The position numbers and the translations under genes were made by a program. From positions 1-20,432 of the forward strand of contig CAZYXG010000047.1 in assembly GCA_964650885.1 (NCBI GenBank): a stretch of DNA of 20,432 nt, read 5' to 3'. This DNA is from JAPLFM01 sp964650885 (GTDB lineage: Bacteria; Bacteroidota; Ignavibacteria; Kapaibacteriales; UBA2268). Shown here in pieces: positions 1 to 7,329 of this stretch. The notes under the pieces are model-generated. The model saw nothing but the letters and a program-made list of their open reading frames with translations. It had not been told where the DNA came from and ran no database searches. How positions within the stretch are numbered: the stretch's first letter is position 1; each line of letters opens with the position of its first letter.

Positions 1-2896
1 CAAATTTGTGACTTTCAAGCAAATGGATTTCCCTAATCTCGCCACCAAGTTTTACCAATTGCCAAAAAATTGTTGCCTTTTTCGGATAAGGAATCCTCGG
101 GAAATCTATTTTTAAAAATTCTTTGTATTTTTCTCTGTATGTTGGCGAATGTAAAACCGCATAGATGTAATCTAAAATGTCTATGGGGGCTATTAATGTC
201 ACGCCTGAATCTCTAAAACTATCCTCTACCGAATTAACATCGGGAGCATACATATAACGAATACTTTTTGCAATTTTTAATGCTATTTCTTTGTTTAAGT
301 TTGGCGTTCTTTCTACTGTTTGCCCGATGGTTTGTTGTCTGTCACTTTCATGATATAAGTAAAGAGGAAAAATATTATTTATATTATATGCACTGCAAGT
401 TTTATGACCCGCAATAAATTTAGAAATATAAACGCCTGAATTTTCCTTATCTGGAACTTGTTTTGGGCAGATTAAACCGATGTTGTCTTTTTTAAATAGA
501 TGCTTCATAACCTCGCCTCTTGGCATACAATGAAACCCTTTTGTTGTGCCTGTAAAATATGTATATCTGTCTTCGAAAGGTCGATAAACTATTCGTACAA
601 TATTTGAAAAATCCATACCAGAATTCTTCAAATCACTTCTTGCTCCTGCAACTGACCAATCTCTAACATCATTGCCTAGATTAAATCTTCTTCTTGCAGT
701 TTCATCATCTAAATCAATAAATTCTTCTATGGTTTTTTTTACGTCTTCTTTTGAAAAGTGTATAGTAAACTCATCTCTTGCTGTTACGATACCTGCGGAA
801 TTTATTGTGAACAATTCGTTTAAAGAAAATCCTTCGTTGAATTTATTTTGTTCATCAAAATCTTTATCAGTAAAAAAATAATTAGGTGCAACATTCGGAA
901 GCTCTTTATAATCAATCGAACCAACGGAATTTTCGATAAGAAAATGATATTTGAAATCTCTTTTCCCAAATAAATCATAGTGAAACACTTTACCTAGTTC
1001 ATTAATTTTTTTCTTGCCTGTTTTAACAAATATAGTTACGGCAACGCCTTGCATAATGTCAAATACATTTGCATCAGCACCTCCATCAGGATGCTTTTCT
1101 TTTTTCTTGCTGTTGCCATGCAAATCCATGGTGTAAATTTTATCATAAGTTTTTAGTAAGTTCCAACGCATACCCCTAAAAGTAGGGTTATCTAAAAACC
1201 CGTGGGGATTAATAAATGCTAAAACACCACTTCCATTTTTTTCTATAAAGTGTTGTCCGTAACGCAAAAACTTAACATAGTCATCGTTTATCCATTTCGG
1301 GTTTCGTTCTTTCAGTTTTTCTTTTCCGCCTGGTTCTTTTTTGTAATCTTCCATAAGGCTCATAATCCATTCGCCTTTGTTGGCACTTTCTCCGCTGTAT
1401 GGTGGATTTCCAATTACACACATTACTGGCGAATCTCTTTTGATGTGATTGGCTTCATTGGCTTCTGTACTTAACCAATTCGCAAACAGCGTTCCTGTGT
1501 CGGGATGGCTTTCTTCTAAACTGTTGGTAAGATAAACTCTGAACCTTTGGTTAGTTGTAGGTTTGTAGCCTGTTTCTGTCAATAATAAATCTAATTGCAA
1601 ATGTGCCATTGCATAACTTGCCATCAGCAACTCAAATCCATTTAGGCGAGGCAATAAATGTGTTTCTACATAATTGCTCCAAATCCCTTTTTGCCCTTCA
1701 AACTTTTTATGAATGTGCTTTACTACTTCGGCTAAAAAAGTTCCTGTGCCTGTGGCGGGGTCAAGTATTTGCACCTTGTGAACTTCTTGCTCTACTTGTT
1801 TACCTTGTACATTTACTTTTATTTTGGTTTTGCTATGGTCGGCAAGCCCATTAGGCAATTCAAATTCCGTTTTTAAAATATCATCAACTGCACGAACAAT
1901 AAAATTTACAACTGGTGCAGGTGTGTACCAAACGCCACGAGCCTTACGCAATTTTGGGTCGTATTCTGTTAGGAAAGTTTCGTAAAAATGGATAATTGGG
2001 TCTTCCATTTTTGTGGTCTTACCGTAGTTTTTTAATATCTCGGAAACGTTGCACGCCAAGAATATTTCAACCAAACTATCTACAATCCATTTAATACGGT
2101 CATCTATATCTGGCCCAGCAATATAGTTAAATAATTTTCGCAAAAATGGATTCGACTTAGGAATTAACTCGGCTGCTTCTTGTCTGCTAAATGTATCCAG
2201 AGTGCTATCATGCAAACGAGCTGCAAACATTCCATAAGTAATAGTTTGAGAATAAATATCTGCGAACTCTTTTGTTTTAATATCGTGTATTAATATATCT
2301 TTAAAAGCTATTAATTGAGAAAATAAATCTGTATTTAATCCTTTGGCAATATCTTCATTTAAAGCTTTTTCAATTACATCGGAAAGCAAACGAGCTTTCC
2401 CTGCCATCATTTGGGCAAGCTCCTGAGCACTTTTTATTGTTTGACCTCTGTGGTTGCAAAAGTTTTTAAGCAAACTTGTGAAAATGGTGAAATTATTGGG
2501 GATTGGAACTATTGCACCATATTTAATTTCAGCAATTGCAACTCTTGAAACTATTTCTTTATCTCTAAAAAGATAGAAGTTAAGATAGTCAGTGAATATT
2601 ATATTATTTAAAGAAGATTTGTAGCGGTCGAATTGTTCTTTGTTTCCATTTTTCTTTGCACCATCTAAATCAGAATCGCCAATATCTTTAGCTTCAATAA
2701 ATCCAACAGGTATGTCGTTTTTAGTCAAAATATAATCGGGTGCACCGCAAGCTTGTCGCTTAGGTTCATTTGTAGCACTAATACCAAAGATTAAACTTTC
2801 GATTAATGTTTGCAAATCGCCACGAAAGGTATGCTCGGTCGAGTTCCCAAGTTTAAAACGTTTGTTGATGCTTTCAATATATTGATTAAGATTCAT
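1..2896 (-). CDS. Type IIG-like restriction-modification enzyme (nuclease-methyltransferase fusion), 3' end outside window
   Basis: A single reading frame runs from the ATG at 2894-2896 leftwards to the window edge without a stop (965 full codons), so the C-terminus is missing. Residues about 40-75 hold a PD-(D/E)xK nuclease signature: D54 in PDYIL, then E68-A-K70 in GFIEAKD. Residues about 370-520 form the methyltransferase core, with the SAM-binding motif DPATGTGTF starting at D379 and the catalytic motif GNPPY (N497), typical of gamma-class N6-adenine methyltransferases. The remaining 400 or so residues resemble the type ISP C-terminal target-recognition region. Only about 300 residues separate nuclease and methyltransferase, too few for the helicase motor of true type ISP enzymes such as LlaGI, so the short type IIG plan fits better. 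It would methylate host DNA and cut unmodified DNA by itself. No separate specificity or methylase gene is visible. The recognition sequence cannot be read from the sequence. Confidence 0.88.
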   Translation of the reverse strand, partial: MNLNQYIESINKRFKLGNSTEHTFRGDLQTLIESLIFGISATNEPKRQACGAPDYILTKNDIPVGFIEAKDIGDSDLDGAKKNGNKEQFDRYKSSLNNIIFTDYLNFYLFRDKEIVSRVAIAEIKYGAIVPIPNNFTIFTSLLKNFCNHRGQTIKSAQELAQMMAGKARLLSDVIEKALNEDIAKGLNTDLFSQLIAFKDILIHDIKTKEFADIYSQTITYGMFAARLHDSTLDTFSRQEAAELIPKSNPFLRKLFNYIAGPDIDDRIKWIVDSLVEIFLACNVSEILKNYGKTTKMEDPIIHFYETFLTEYDPKLRKARGVWYTPAPVVNFIVRAVDDILKTEFELPNGLADHSKTKIKVNVQGKQVEQEVHKVQILDPATGTGTFLAEVVKHIHKKFEGQKGIWSNYVETHLLPRLNGFELLMASYAMAHLQLDLLLTETGYKPTTNQRFRVYLTNSLEESHPDTGTLFANWLSTEANEANHIKRDSPVMCVIGNPPYSGESANKGEWIMSLMEDYKKEPGGKEKLKERNPKWINDDYVKFLRYGQHFIEKNGSGVLAFINPHGFLDNPTFRGMRWNLLKTYDKIYTMDLHGNSKKKEKHPDGGADANVFDIMQGVAVTIFVKTGKKKINELGKVFHYDLFGKRDFKYHFLIENSVGSIDYKELPNVAPNYFFTDKDFDEQNKFNEGFSLNELFTINSAGIVTARDEFTIHFSKEDVKKTIEEFIDLDDETARRRFNLGNDVRDWSVAGARSDLKNSGMDFSNIVRIVYRPFEDRYTYFTGTTKGFHCMPRGEVMKHLFKKDNIGLICPKQVPDKENSGVYISKFIAGHKTCSAYNINNIFPLYLYHESDRQQTIGQTVERTPNLNKEIALKIAKSIRYMYAPDVNSVEDSFRDSGVTLIAPIDILDYIYAVLHSPTYREKYKEFLKIDFPRIPYPKKATIFWQLVKLGGEIREIHLLESHKF

Positions 2897-3140
2897 ATAG
2901 TCTTTTTTGTATTAGTCTAGTCTAATTTCCAATTTAACAAAAATTCCGTGTCGTTAATTCACAAAAAAAAACACATTCATTATTTTGAACCTGTCTTCTA
3001 ATGTTGCTTTAAAGTTTGGTTTTATACTTGGCAGTGCAAACCCCCTCCAGTTAGACATTTCGACAAGTTCAATGACCTTAATGTATTGAAAGGGATTGTG
3101 TAAATTGATGAGTTATAAGCTAAATAGAACTCTTAACTCA
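2897..3140. other. Intergenic gap with a short TTTCGACAA-containing repeat-like stretch
   Basis: No gene is visible between the restriction gene start and the stop of the TIG/FGE lipoprotein. Apart from the palindrome at 2911-2926, the only notable stretch is around 3040-3080: a C-run, then TTTCGACAAGTTCAATGACC at 3058-3077. The 9-mer TTTCGACAA recurs in both arms of the intergenic element at 11808-11851, which suggests a degraded copy of a dispersed element. No convincing terminator is seen for the lipoprotein gene. Confidence 0.4.
2911..2926. promoter_or_regulatory. Near-palindrome upstream of the restriction-modification gene
   Basis: The 16-mer ATTAGTCTAGTCTAAT pairs with itself at all but the T-T positions 6 and 11, giving 14 of 16 symmetric bases. 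It lies 15 to 30 nt upstream of the ATG at 2896, where a repressor would block transcription or translation. It is not a classical C-protein box, and no controller gene is adjacent. In such AT-rich DNA a chance palindrome is possible. Confidence 0.3.
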
Positions 3141-4190
3141 TTACTTGTTTCTAATTGCTCTAAAGCCTACTGATTTATATGTTGAGTCTGTGTCAATTTG
3201 GCGATTGCTTGAGCGAAGTCTTGCTTTACCAGAGGAATAGCCGCCACCTCTTTGCACTCTTCGTGTACCTATTGTTGGGCCAGTTGGGTCTTGTTGTGGT
3301 GAAGTTTCGTAATATTTGTCGTCATAATAATCCCAGCACCATTCCCAAATGTTGCCATGCATATCTGCTAAGCCGAATGGGTTTGTTATTTTTTGACCAA
3401 TTGAGTGGGGTTTATAAGCACTATTAATGTTGTACCAAGCTGCTAAGTTTAGTTCGCCACTATAATCGCCAGTGGTGTTTGCTCGGCAAAGGTATTCCCA
3501 TTCAGCTTCTGTGGGCAATCGCCAACCCTTTGCAGTTGGGTCGAATGTTACATTTGTTCCAATAATCTTATAGCAGCTATCTAAATTGGATATTAGAGAA
3601 AGTTTATTGCAGAATCGAATTGCGTCAAGCCAGGAAACTCCTTCCACGGGATAGGCAGGGCTTACGTTTTGTGATGGATTGTTATTCATTACTATGCTGA
3701 AAAGCTTTTGGCTCACTTCATATTTCATAGCAATTAAATCATAGCTAAGTTTCACTTTGTGGACTGGTTGCTCGTCGAAGCTACCAAGGTCGGAACCCAT
3801 CATAAATTCACCAGCAGCCACTGCAACAATTGGAATTGGAGGCAATTGCTCTATTTGAATTGGGATTTTATTGCTTGTGTCAGTATCTATCAGCACAGAT
3901 ATAGTGGAGCTTACAGCACCTTTCGGTACTTCCAAACGAATATACCCGCCAGCCCATTCGACACAATTGGTAGAAAGGATTTTTATGTCGTTGTTTATTT
4001 GAATATATGACTTGCTTGAGCTTAAACCAAAGTTTTTCCCTATGATAATCAGGGTGTCGCCCACGTGGGTGGTGTCTTTGGAAACTTTGGTAATCAATGG
4101 CAGACCACCCATCTCTGGCTTCGATATGGGGTCGCTGCAAGAAATGGCTAGCAGTATTAGAAAAACAATATGTAAAATGTGTTTTTTCAT
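3141..4190 (-). CDS. Exported lipoprotein with IPT/TIG domain and FGE-sulfatase (SUMF1-like) domain
   Basis: The 349-residue protein begins with a lipoprotein signal peptide: KK, a hydrophobic run, then LAISC with Cys18 as the likely lipidated residue. Residues about 30-112 form an IPT/TIG immunoglobulin-like domain (PLITKVSKDTTHVGDTLIIIG). Residues about 122-347 are a complete FGE/SUMF1 C-type-lectin-like fold, with RLPTEAEWEYLCRA (224-237), GLADMHGNIWEWCWD (273-287), RGGG (314-317) and a closing GFR. In oxygen-dependent formylglycine-generating enzymes the stretch after the GG motif carries two active-site cysteines. Here it reads RGGGYSSGKARLRSS, with serine and no cysteine, so sulfatase activation is unlikely. 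A binding or structural role at the cell surface is the better inference. The gene is divergent from the ABC ATPase gene and appears monocistronic. Confidence 0.85.
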   Translation of the reverse strand: MKKHILHIVFLILLAISCSDPISKPEMGGLPLITKVSKDTTHVGDTLIIIGKNFGLSSSKSYIQINNDIKILSTNCVEWAGGYIRLEVPKGAVSSTISVLIDTDTSNKIPIQIEQLPPIPIVAVAAGEFMMGSDLGSFDEQPVHKVKLSYDLIAMKYEVSQKLFSIVMNNNPSQNVSPAYPVEGVSWLDAIRFCNKLSLISNLDSCYKIIGTNVTFDPTAKGWRLPTEAEWEYLCRANTTGDYSGELNLAAWYNINSAYKPHSIGQKITNPFGLADMHGNIWEWCWDYYDDKYYETSPQQDPTGPTIGTRRVQRGGGYSSGKARLRSSNRQIDTDSTYKSVGFRAIRNK

Positions 4191-4300
4191 TAACTCTAAA
4201 ATTAAGAATATTTCATTAAATTTTTGTTATTAAAGACACTTTTATCTAAACAAAATGGAAAGTTTTAATAAAATCAAGAAATTCACTCGTTTCTTTTGTG

Positions 4301-4308
4301 TAATTTTG
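4301..4308 (+). promoter_or_regulatory. Candidate -7 element for the ABC ATPase / ABC-F pair
   Basis: TAATTTTG matches TAnnTTTG exactly and lies 17 nt before the ATG at 4326. No TTTG is found at the expected -33 spacing, so only the -7 half is supported. Confidence 0.4.
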
Positions 4309-4325
4309 GAAATATTTAGAGTACA

Positions 4326-5396
4326 ATGTCCGCAATTAAATTAGAAAATATCAACAAAGTTTACCCAAATGGGCACACTGCACTGAAAGACATATCTTTT
4401 GAAGTAGAGAAAGGTGAATTTTTGGTGATGGTTGGCCCGAGTGGTTGTGGCAAATCATCTCTATTGAGAATGATTGCTGGACTTGAGGATATTTCTAGCG
4501 GAAATTTATTCTTCGATAGCGAAAAGATAAACGATAAAGAACCAAAAGATAGAAATATTGGAATGGTTTTTCAAAACTATGCACTCTATCCACATTTGAC
4601 TATTGCTGAGAATCTGGCTTTCCCACTGACAATCAAAAAAGAAAAGAAAGAGATAATCAAACGGAAAGTGGAAGAAGTAGCGAAAATGTTAGATTTGGAA
4701 TTGTACCTTAATCGCAAACCAAAAGAGCTTTCTGGCGGACAAAGGCAGCGAGTAGCTTTGGGCAGAGCATTAATAAAGCATCCTGCTGTTTTCCTTTTCG
4801 ATGAGCCACTTTCTAATTTAGATGCAAAATTGCGAATGTCAATGCGTGGAGAAATCACTCGATTGCATAGGGAAGTTGGAGCGACATCAATTTATGTAAC
4901 CCACGACCAAGTGGAAGCAATGACGATGGCAGATAAAATCGCCATATTGAAACTCGGAATATTGCAGCAATTCGGCACTCCAGAACAAATTTATAATAGC
5001 CCAGCAAATTTATTTGTTGCAGAATTCATTGGCTCACCGCAGATTAATATTTTCAGTGGTACTTTGCAAAATGGTATTTTCAATGAAGATAAAGCAAAGG
5101 TTAGTTTTCAAGTGAAATCTGTACACGAGGGCAAAGTGCTTTTAGGGATTCGACCAGAGCATTTGTATTTGGAGGAGTTGGCTGGAGCTGAAAAAATAGA
5201 AGTTGATGTAACGAATGCTGAATATTTAGGAAATGAAACATTGGTTTATTTCCAAGTGAGTGGCAGGGATTGTTGCATACGAACAGGCAAGAAGATTCAC
5301 GGAACTAAGTTCCAAAATAATGACAAGTTAACAGTTTATTTAGATTCATCTAAATTACTTTTTTTCGATTCAAGCACAGAGACATTAATACAATAA
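4326..5396 (+). CDS. MalK/UgpC-family ABC importer ATP-binding protein
   Basis: This 356-residue protein is a full-length sugar-importer-type ATPase. Visible motifs are Walker A GPSGCGKSS (37-45), Q-loop Q83, signature LSGGQRQR (135-142), Walker B VFLFDEP ending in E160, D-loop SNLD and switch H193 in VTHDQ. Residues about 235-356 form the TOBE/OB regulatory extension typical of MalK, UgpC and MsmX (GIRPEHL is recognisable). In the family two copies bind ABC permease subunits at the inner membrane and power uptake of sugars or glycerol-3-phosphate. No permease or binding-protein gene is in the window, so it may serve a transporter encoded elsewhere, as MsmX-type shared ATPases do. The substrate is unknown. 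The stop is 4 nt from the next start, indicating co-transcription with the ABC-F gene. Confidence 0.92.
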   Translation: MSAIKLENINKVYPNGHTALKDISFEVEKGEFLVMVGPSGCGKSSLLRMIAGLEDISSGNLFFDSEKINDKEPKDRNIGMVFQNYALYPHLTIAENLAFPLTIKKEKKEIIKRKVEEVAKMLDLELYLNRKPKELSGGQRQRVALGRALIKHPAVFLFDEPLSNLDAKLRMSMRGEITRLHREVGATSIYVTHDQVEAMTMADKIAILKLGILQQFGTPEQIYNSPANLFVAEFIGSPQINIFSGTLQNGIFNEDKAKVSFQVKSVHEGKVLLGIRPEHLYLEELAGAEKIEVDVTNAEYLGNETLVYFQVSGRDCCIRTGKKIHGTKFQNNDKLTVYLDSSKLLFFDSSTETLIQ

Positions 5397-5400
5397 GATT

Positions 5401-7329
5401 ATGCTTTCAATAAATAATATATCAATCCATTTTGCTGGACGTACCCTTTTCGATAACGTTACTTTTGCAGTACGTGAAAGAGAACGTATTGGTTTAATTG
5501 GTCGTAATGGTAATGGAAAATCCACATTACTTAAAATAATAGCTGGACTTCAAACACCTGAAAAAGGTAATGTTGCTATTCCAAACGAATACGAAGTGGG
5601 CTATTTGCCACAAGAAGGCGGCTCAAATTCCGAAGCAACTGTTTTTGAAGAAACAGCAACAGCTTTGATAGAAATCAAATCTCTAGAAGATAAGATTAAT
5701 TACATCACCGAGCAATTGGGTATCAGAGATGACTATGAAACTGATTCTTATTTTCAATTAATCCACGATTTGACTGAAGCTCAAGAGCGTTTCGATATAT
5801 TGGGTGGCAATACTGCCGAAGCTGAAATTGAAAAAATACTAATTGGGCTTGGATTTTTAAGAGAAGAATTCACTAAAAAGGTTCGAGAGTTTTCTGGCGG
5901 TTGGCAAATGCGTATTGAGCTAGCTAAGTTACTTTTGCGTAAGCCAAACTGTATTTTATTAGATGAGCCAACGAATCACTTGGATATTGAGTCCATCTTC
6001 TGGCTTGAAGATTTCTTAAAAGAATATTATGGAGCAATATTAATTGTATCCCACGATAAACGCTTTTTGGATAACGTAACAAATCGCACAATAGAAATAT
6101 CAATGGGCAAGATTTACGATGGTAAATTCCCATATACGGCATTTATTGAATCTCGTTCGGCACAAAGAGAATTGCAATCGGCTTCTGCTAAAAATCAACA
6201 AAAGCAAATTGCTCAAATGGAGAGATTTGTCGAAAGGTTTAAAGCAAAAGCTACATTCGCTTCTCGAGCTCAATCTAAGCAAAAAATGATTGACAAAATA
6301 GATAGAATTGAAGTGGACGAAGAGGACAATTCATCAATCAGATTCCAATTCCCGGAAGCACCAAGAAGCGGAAGGGTAATAGTGGAAGCTAAGAACGTAA
6401 CTAAATCCTACGATGGTAAAAAAGTAGTTCTGAAAGGAATAGATTTTGCACTTGAGCGTGGCGATAGAGTTGCTTTTGTTGGAAAGAATGGGGAAGGTAA
6501 ATCTACTTTTGCCAAAATATTAGCTGGAGCTGAAAGCTATGAAGGCGAAATTGAAATTGGACATAATGCACAATTGGGATACTATGCCCAACAGCAAGCC
6601 CATTTGCTTGAAGGCGACTCAACTGTATTCGATATTATAGATATGGCAGCCAAGGGCGATATGCGTGGCAAAATACGCTCATTGCTTGGTGCTTTCTTAT
6701 TTAGTGGCGATAGCGTTTATAAAAAAGTACGAGTTCTTTCAGGTGGAGAGAAATCTCGTTTATCTCTTGCCAAATTATTACTTGAGCCAATCAATTTCCT
6801 AATAATGGATGAGCCAACGAATCACTTGGATATGACTGCAAAAGAGATGCTTAAAAATGCTCTTTTGGATTACCAAGGTGCTATGGTGATTGTTTCCCAT
6901 GATAGGGAATTTTTGGAAGGATTGACTAATAAAACTGTTGAATTCAAACAAGGTATAACTAAAGAATTCCCAGGCGACATTCGTGAATACTTAGAATATC
7001 AAAAAATGAATTCGTTAATTGAATTGGATATGAATAAATCAGCGAAAAAAGCTGAAACAAAAATAAAACAATTCGATAATGATCAAGATAAACAAAAAGA
7101 AATTAATAAGCTAGAAAAGTTAATCAAAGAAAATGAATTGCAAATAGCTGAATTTGAATCATTGGTAAAGGATTTGGAGAAACAATATGCCGACCCAGCT
7201 ATATTCCAAAATGAGTCAAAAAGCAAAGAACTATCCCAAAAGATAGCTCAAACTAAATCGAAACTTCAAGCAAAAGAGCAAGAATGGGAATTAAATTCAA
7301 ATAGCTTAGATGAGCTAAAGATTAATTAA
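5401..7329 (+). CDS. ABC-F family ATPase, ribosome-associated translation factor
   Basis: The 642-residue protein has two ABC cassettes and no membrane segment, the hallmark of ABC-F proteins (Uup, YheS, YbiT, EttA, resistance types). Cassette 1 has Walker A GRNGNGKST (34-42), signature FSGGW (164-168) and Walker B LLDEPTNHLD (186-195). Cassette 2 has GKNGEGKST (361-369), LSGGE (446-450) and IMDEPTNHLD (468-477). The linker at about 245-325 is rich in K, R and Q, as expected for the helical arm that contacts the ribosomal P-site tRNA. Residues about 560-640 form a charged C-terminal coiled coil, similar in layout to Uup/YheS-type members. The likely role is ATP-dependent relief of ribosome stalling or ribosome protection. 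Which subfamily, and whether it gives antibiotic resistance, cannot be told here. Its stop codon directly abuts the stop of the convergent S41-like gene. Confidence 0.93.
   Translation: MLSINNISIHFAGRTLFDNVTFAVRERERIGLIGRNGNGKSTLLKIIAGLQTPEKGNVAIPNEYEVGYLPQEGGSNSEATVFEETATALIEIKSLEDKINYITEQLGIRDDYETDSYFQLIHDLTEAQERFDILGGNTAEAEIEKILIGLGFLREEFTKKVREFSGGWQMRIELAKLLLRKPNCILLDEPTNHLDIESIFWLEDFLKEYYGAILIVSHDKRFLDNVTNRTIEISMGKIYDGKFPYTAFIESRSAQRELQSASAKNQQKQIAQMERFVERFKAKATFASRAQSKQKMIDKIDRIEVDEEDNSSIRFQFPEAPRSGRVIVEAKNVTKSYDGKKVVLKGIDFALERGDRVAFVGKNGEGKSTFAKILAGAESYEGEIEIGHNAQLGYYAQQQAHLLEGDSTVFDIIDMAAKGDMRGKIRSLLGAFLFSGDSVYKKVRVLSGGEKSRLSLAKLLLEPINFLIMDEPTNHLDMTAKEMLKNALLDYQGAMVIVSHDREFLEGLTNKTVEFKQGITKEFPGDIREYLEYQKMNSLIELDMNKSAKKAETKIKQFDNDQDKQKEINKLEKLIKENELQIAEFESLVKDLEKQYADPAIFQNESKSKELSQKIAQTKSKLQAKEQEWELNSNSLDELKIN

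Noticed and set aside
672..1854. Several short plus-strand reading frames within the restriction gene
   Set aside because: They are antisense to a continuous 965-codon frame with clear nuclease and methyltransferase motifs and show no family features.
2911..2926. Controller-protein (C-box) site for the restriction gene
   Set aside because: The symmetric GACT-N3-AGTC pattern of C-boxes is absent and no C-protein gene is adjacent.
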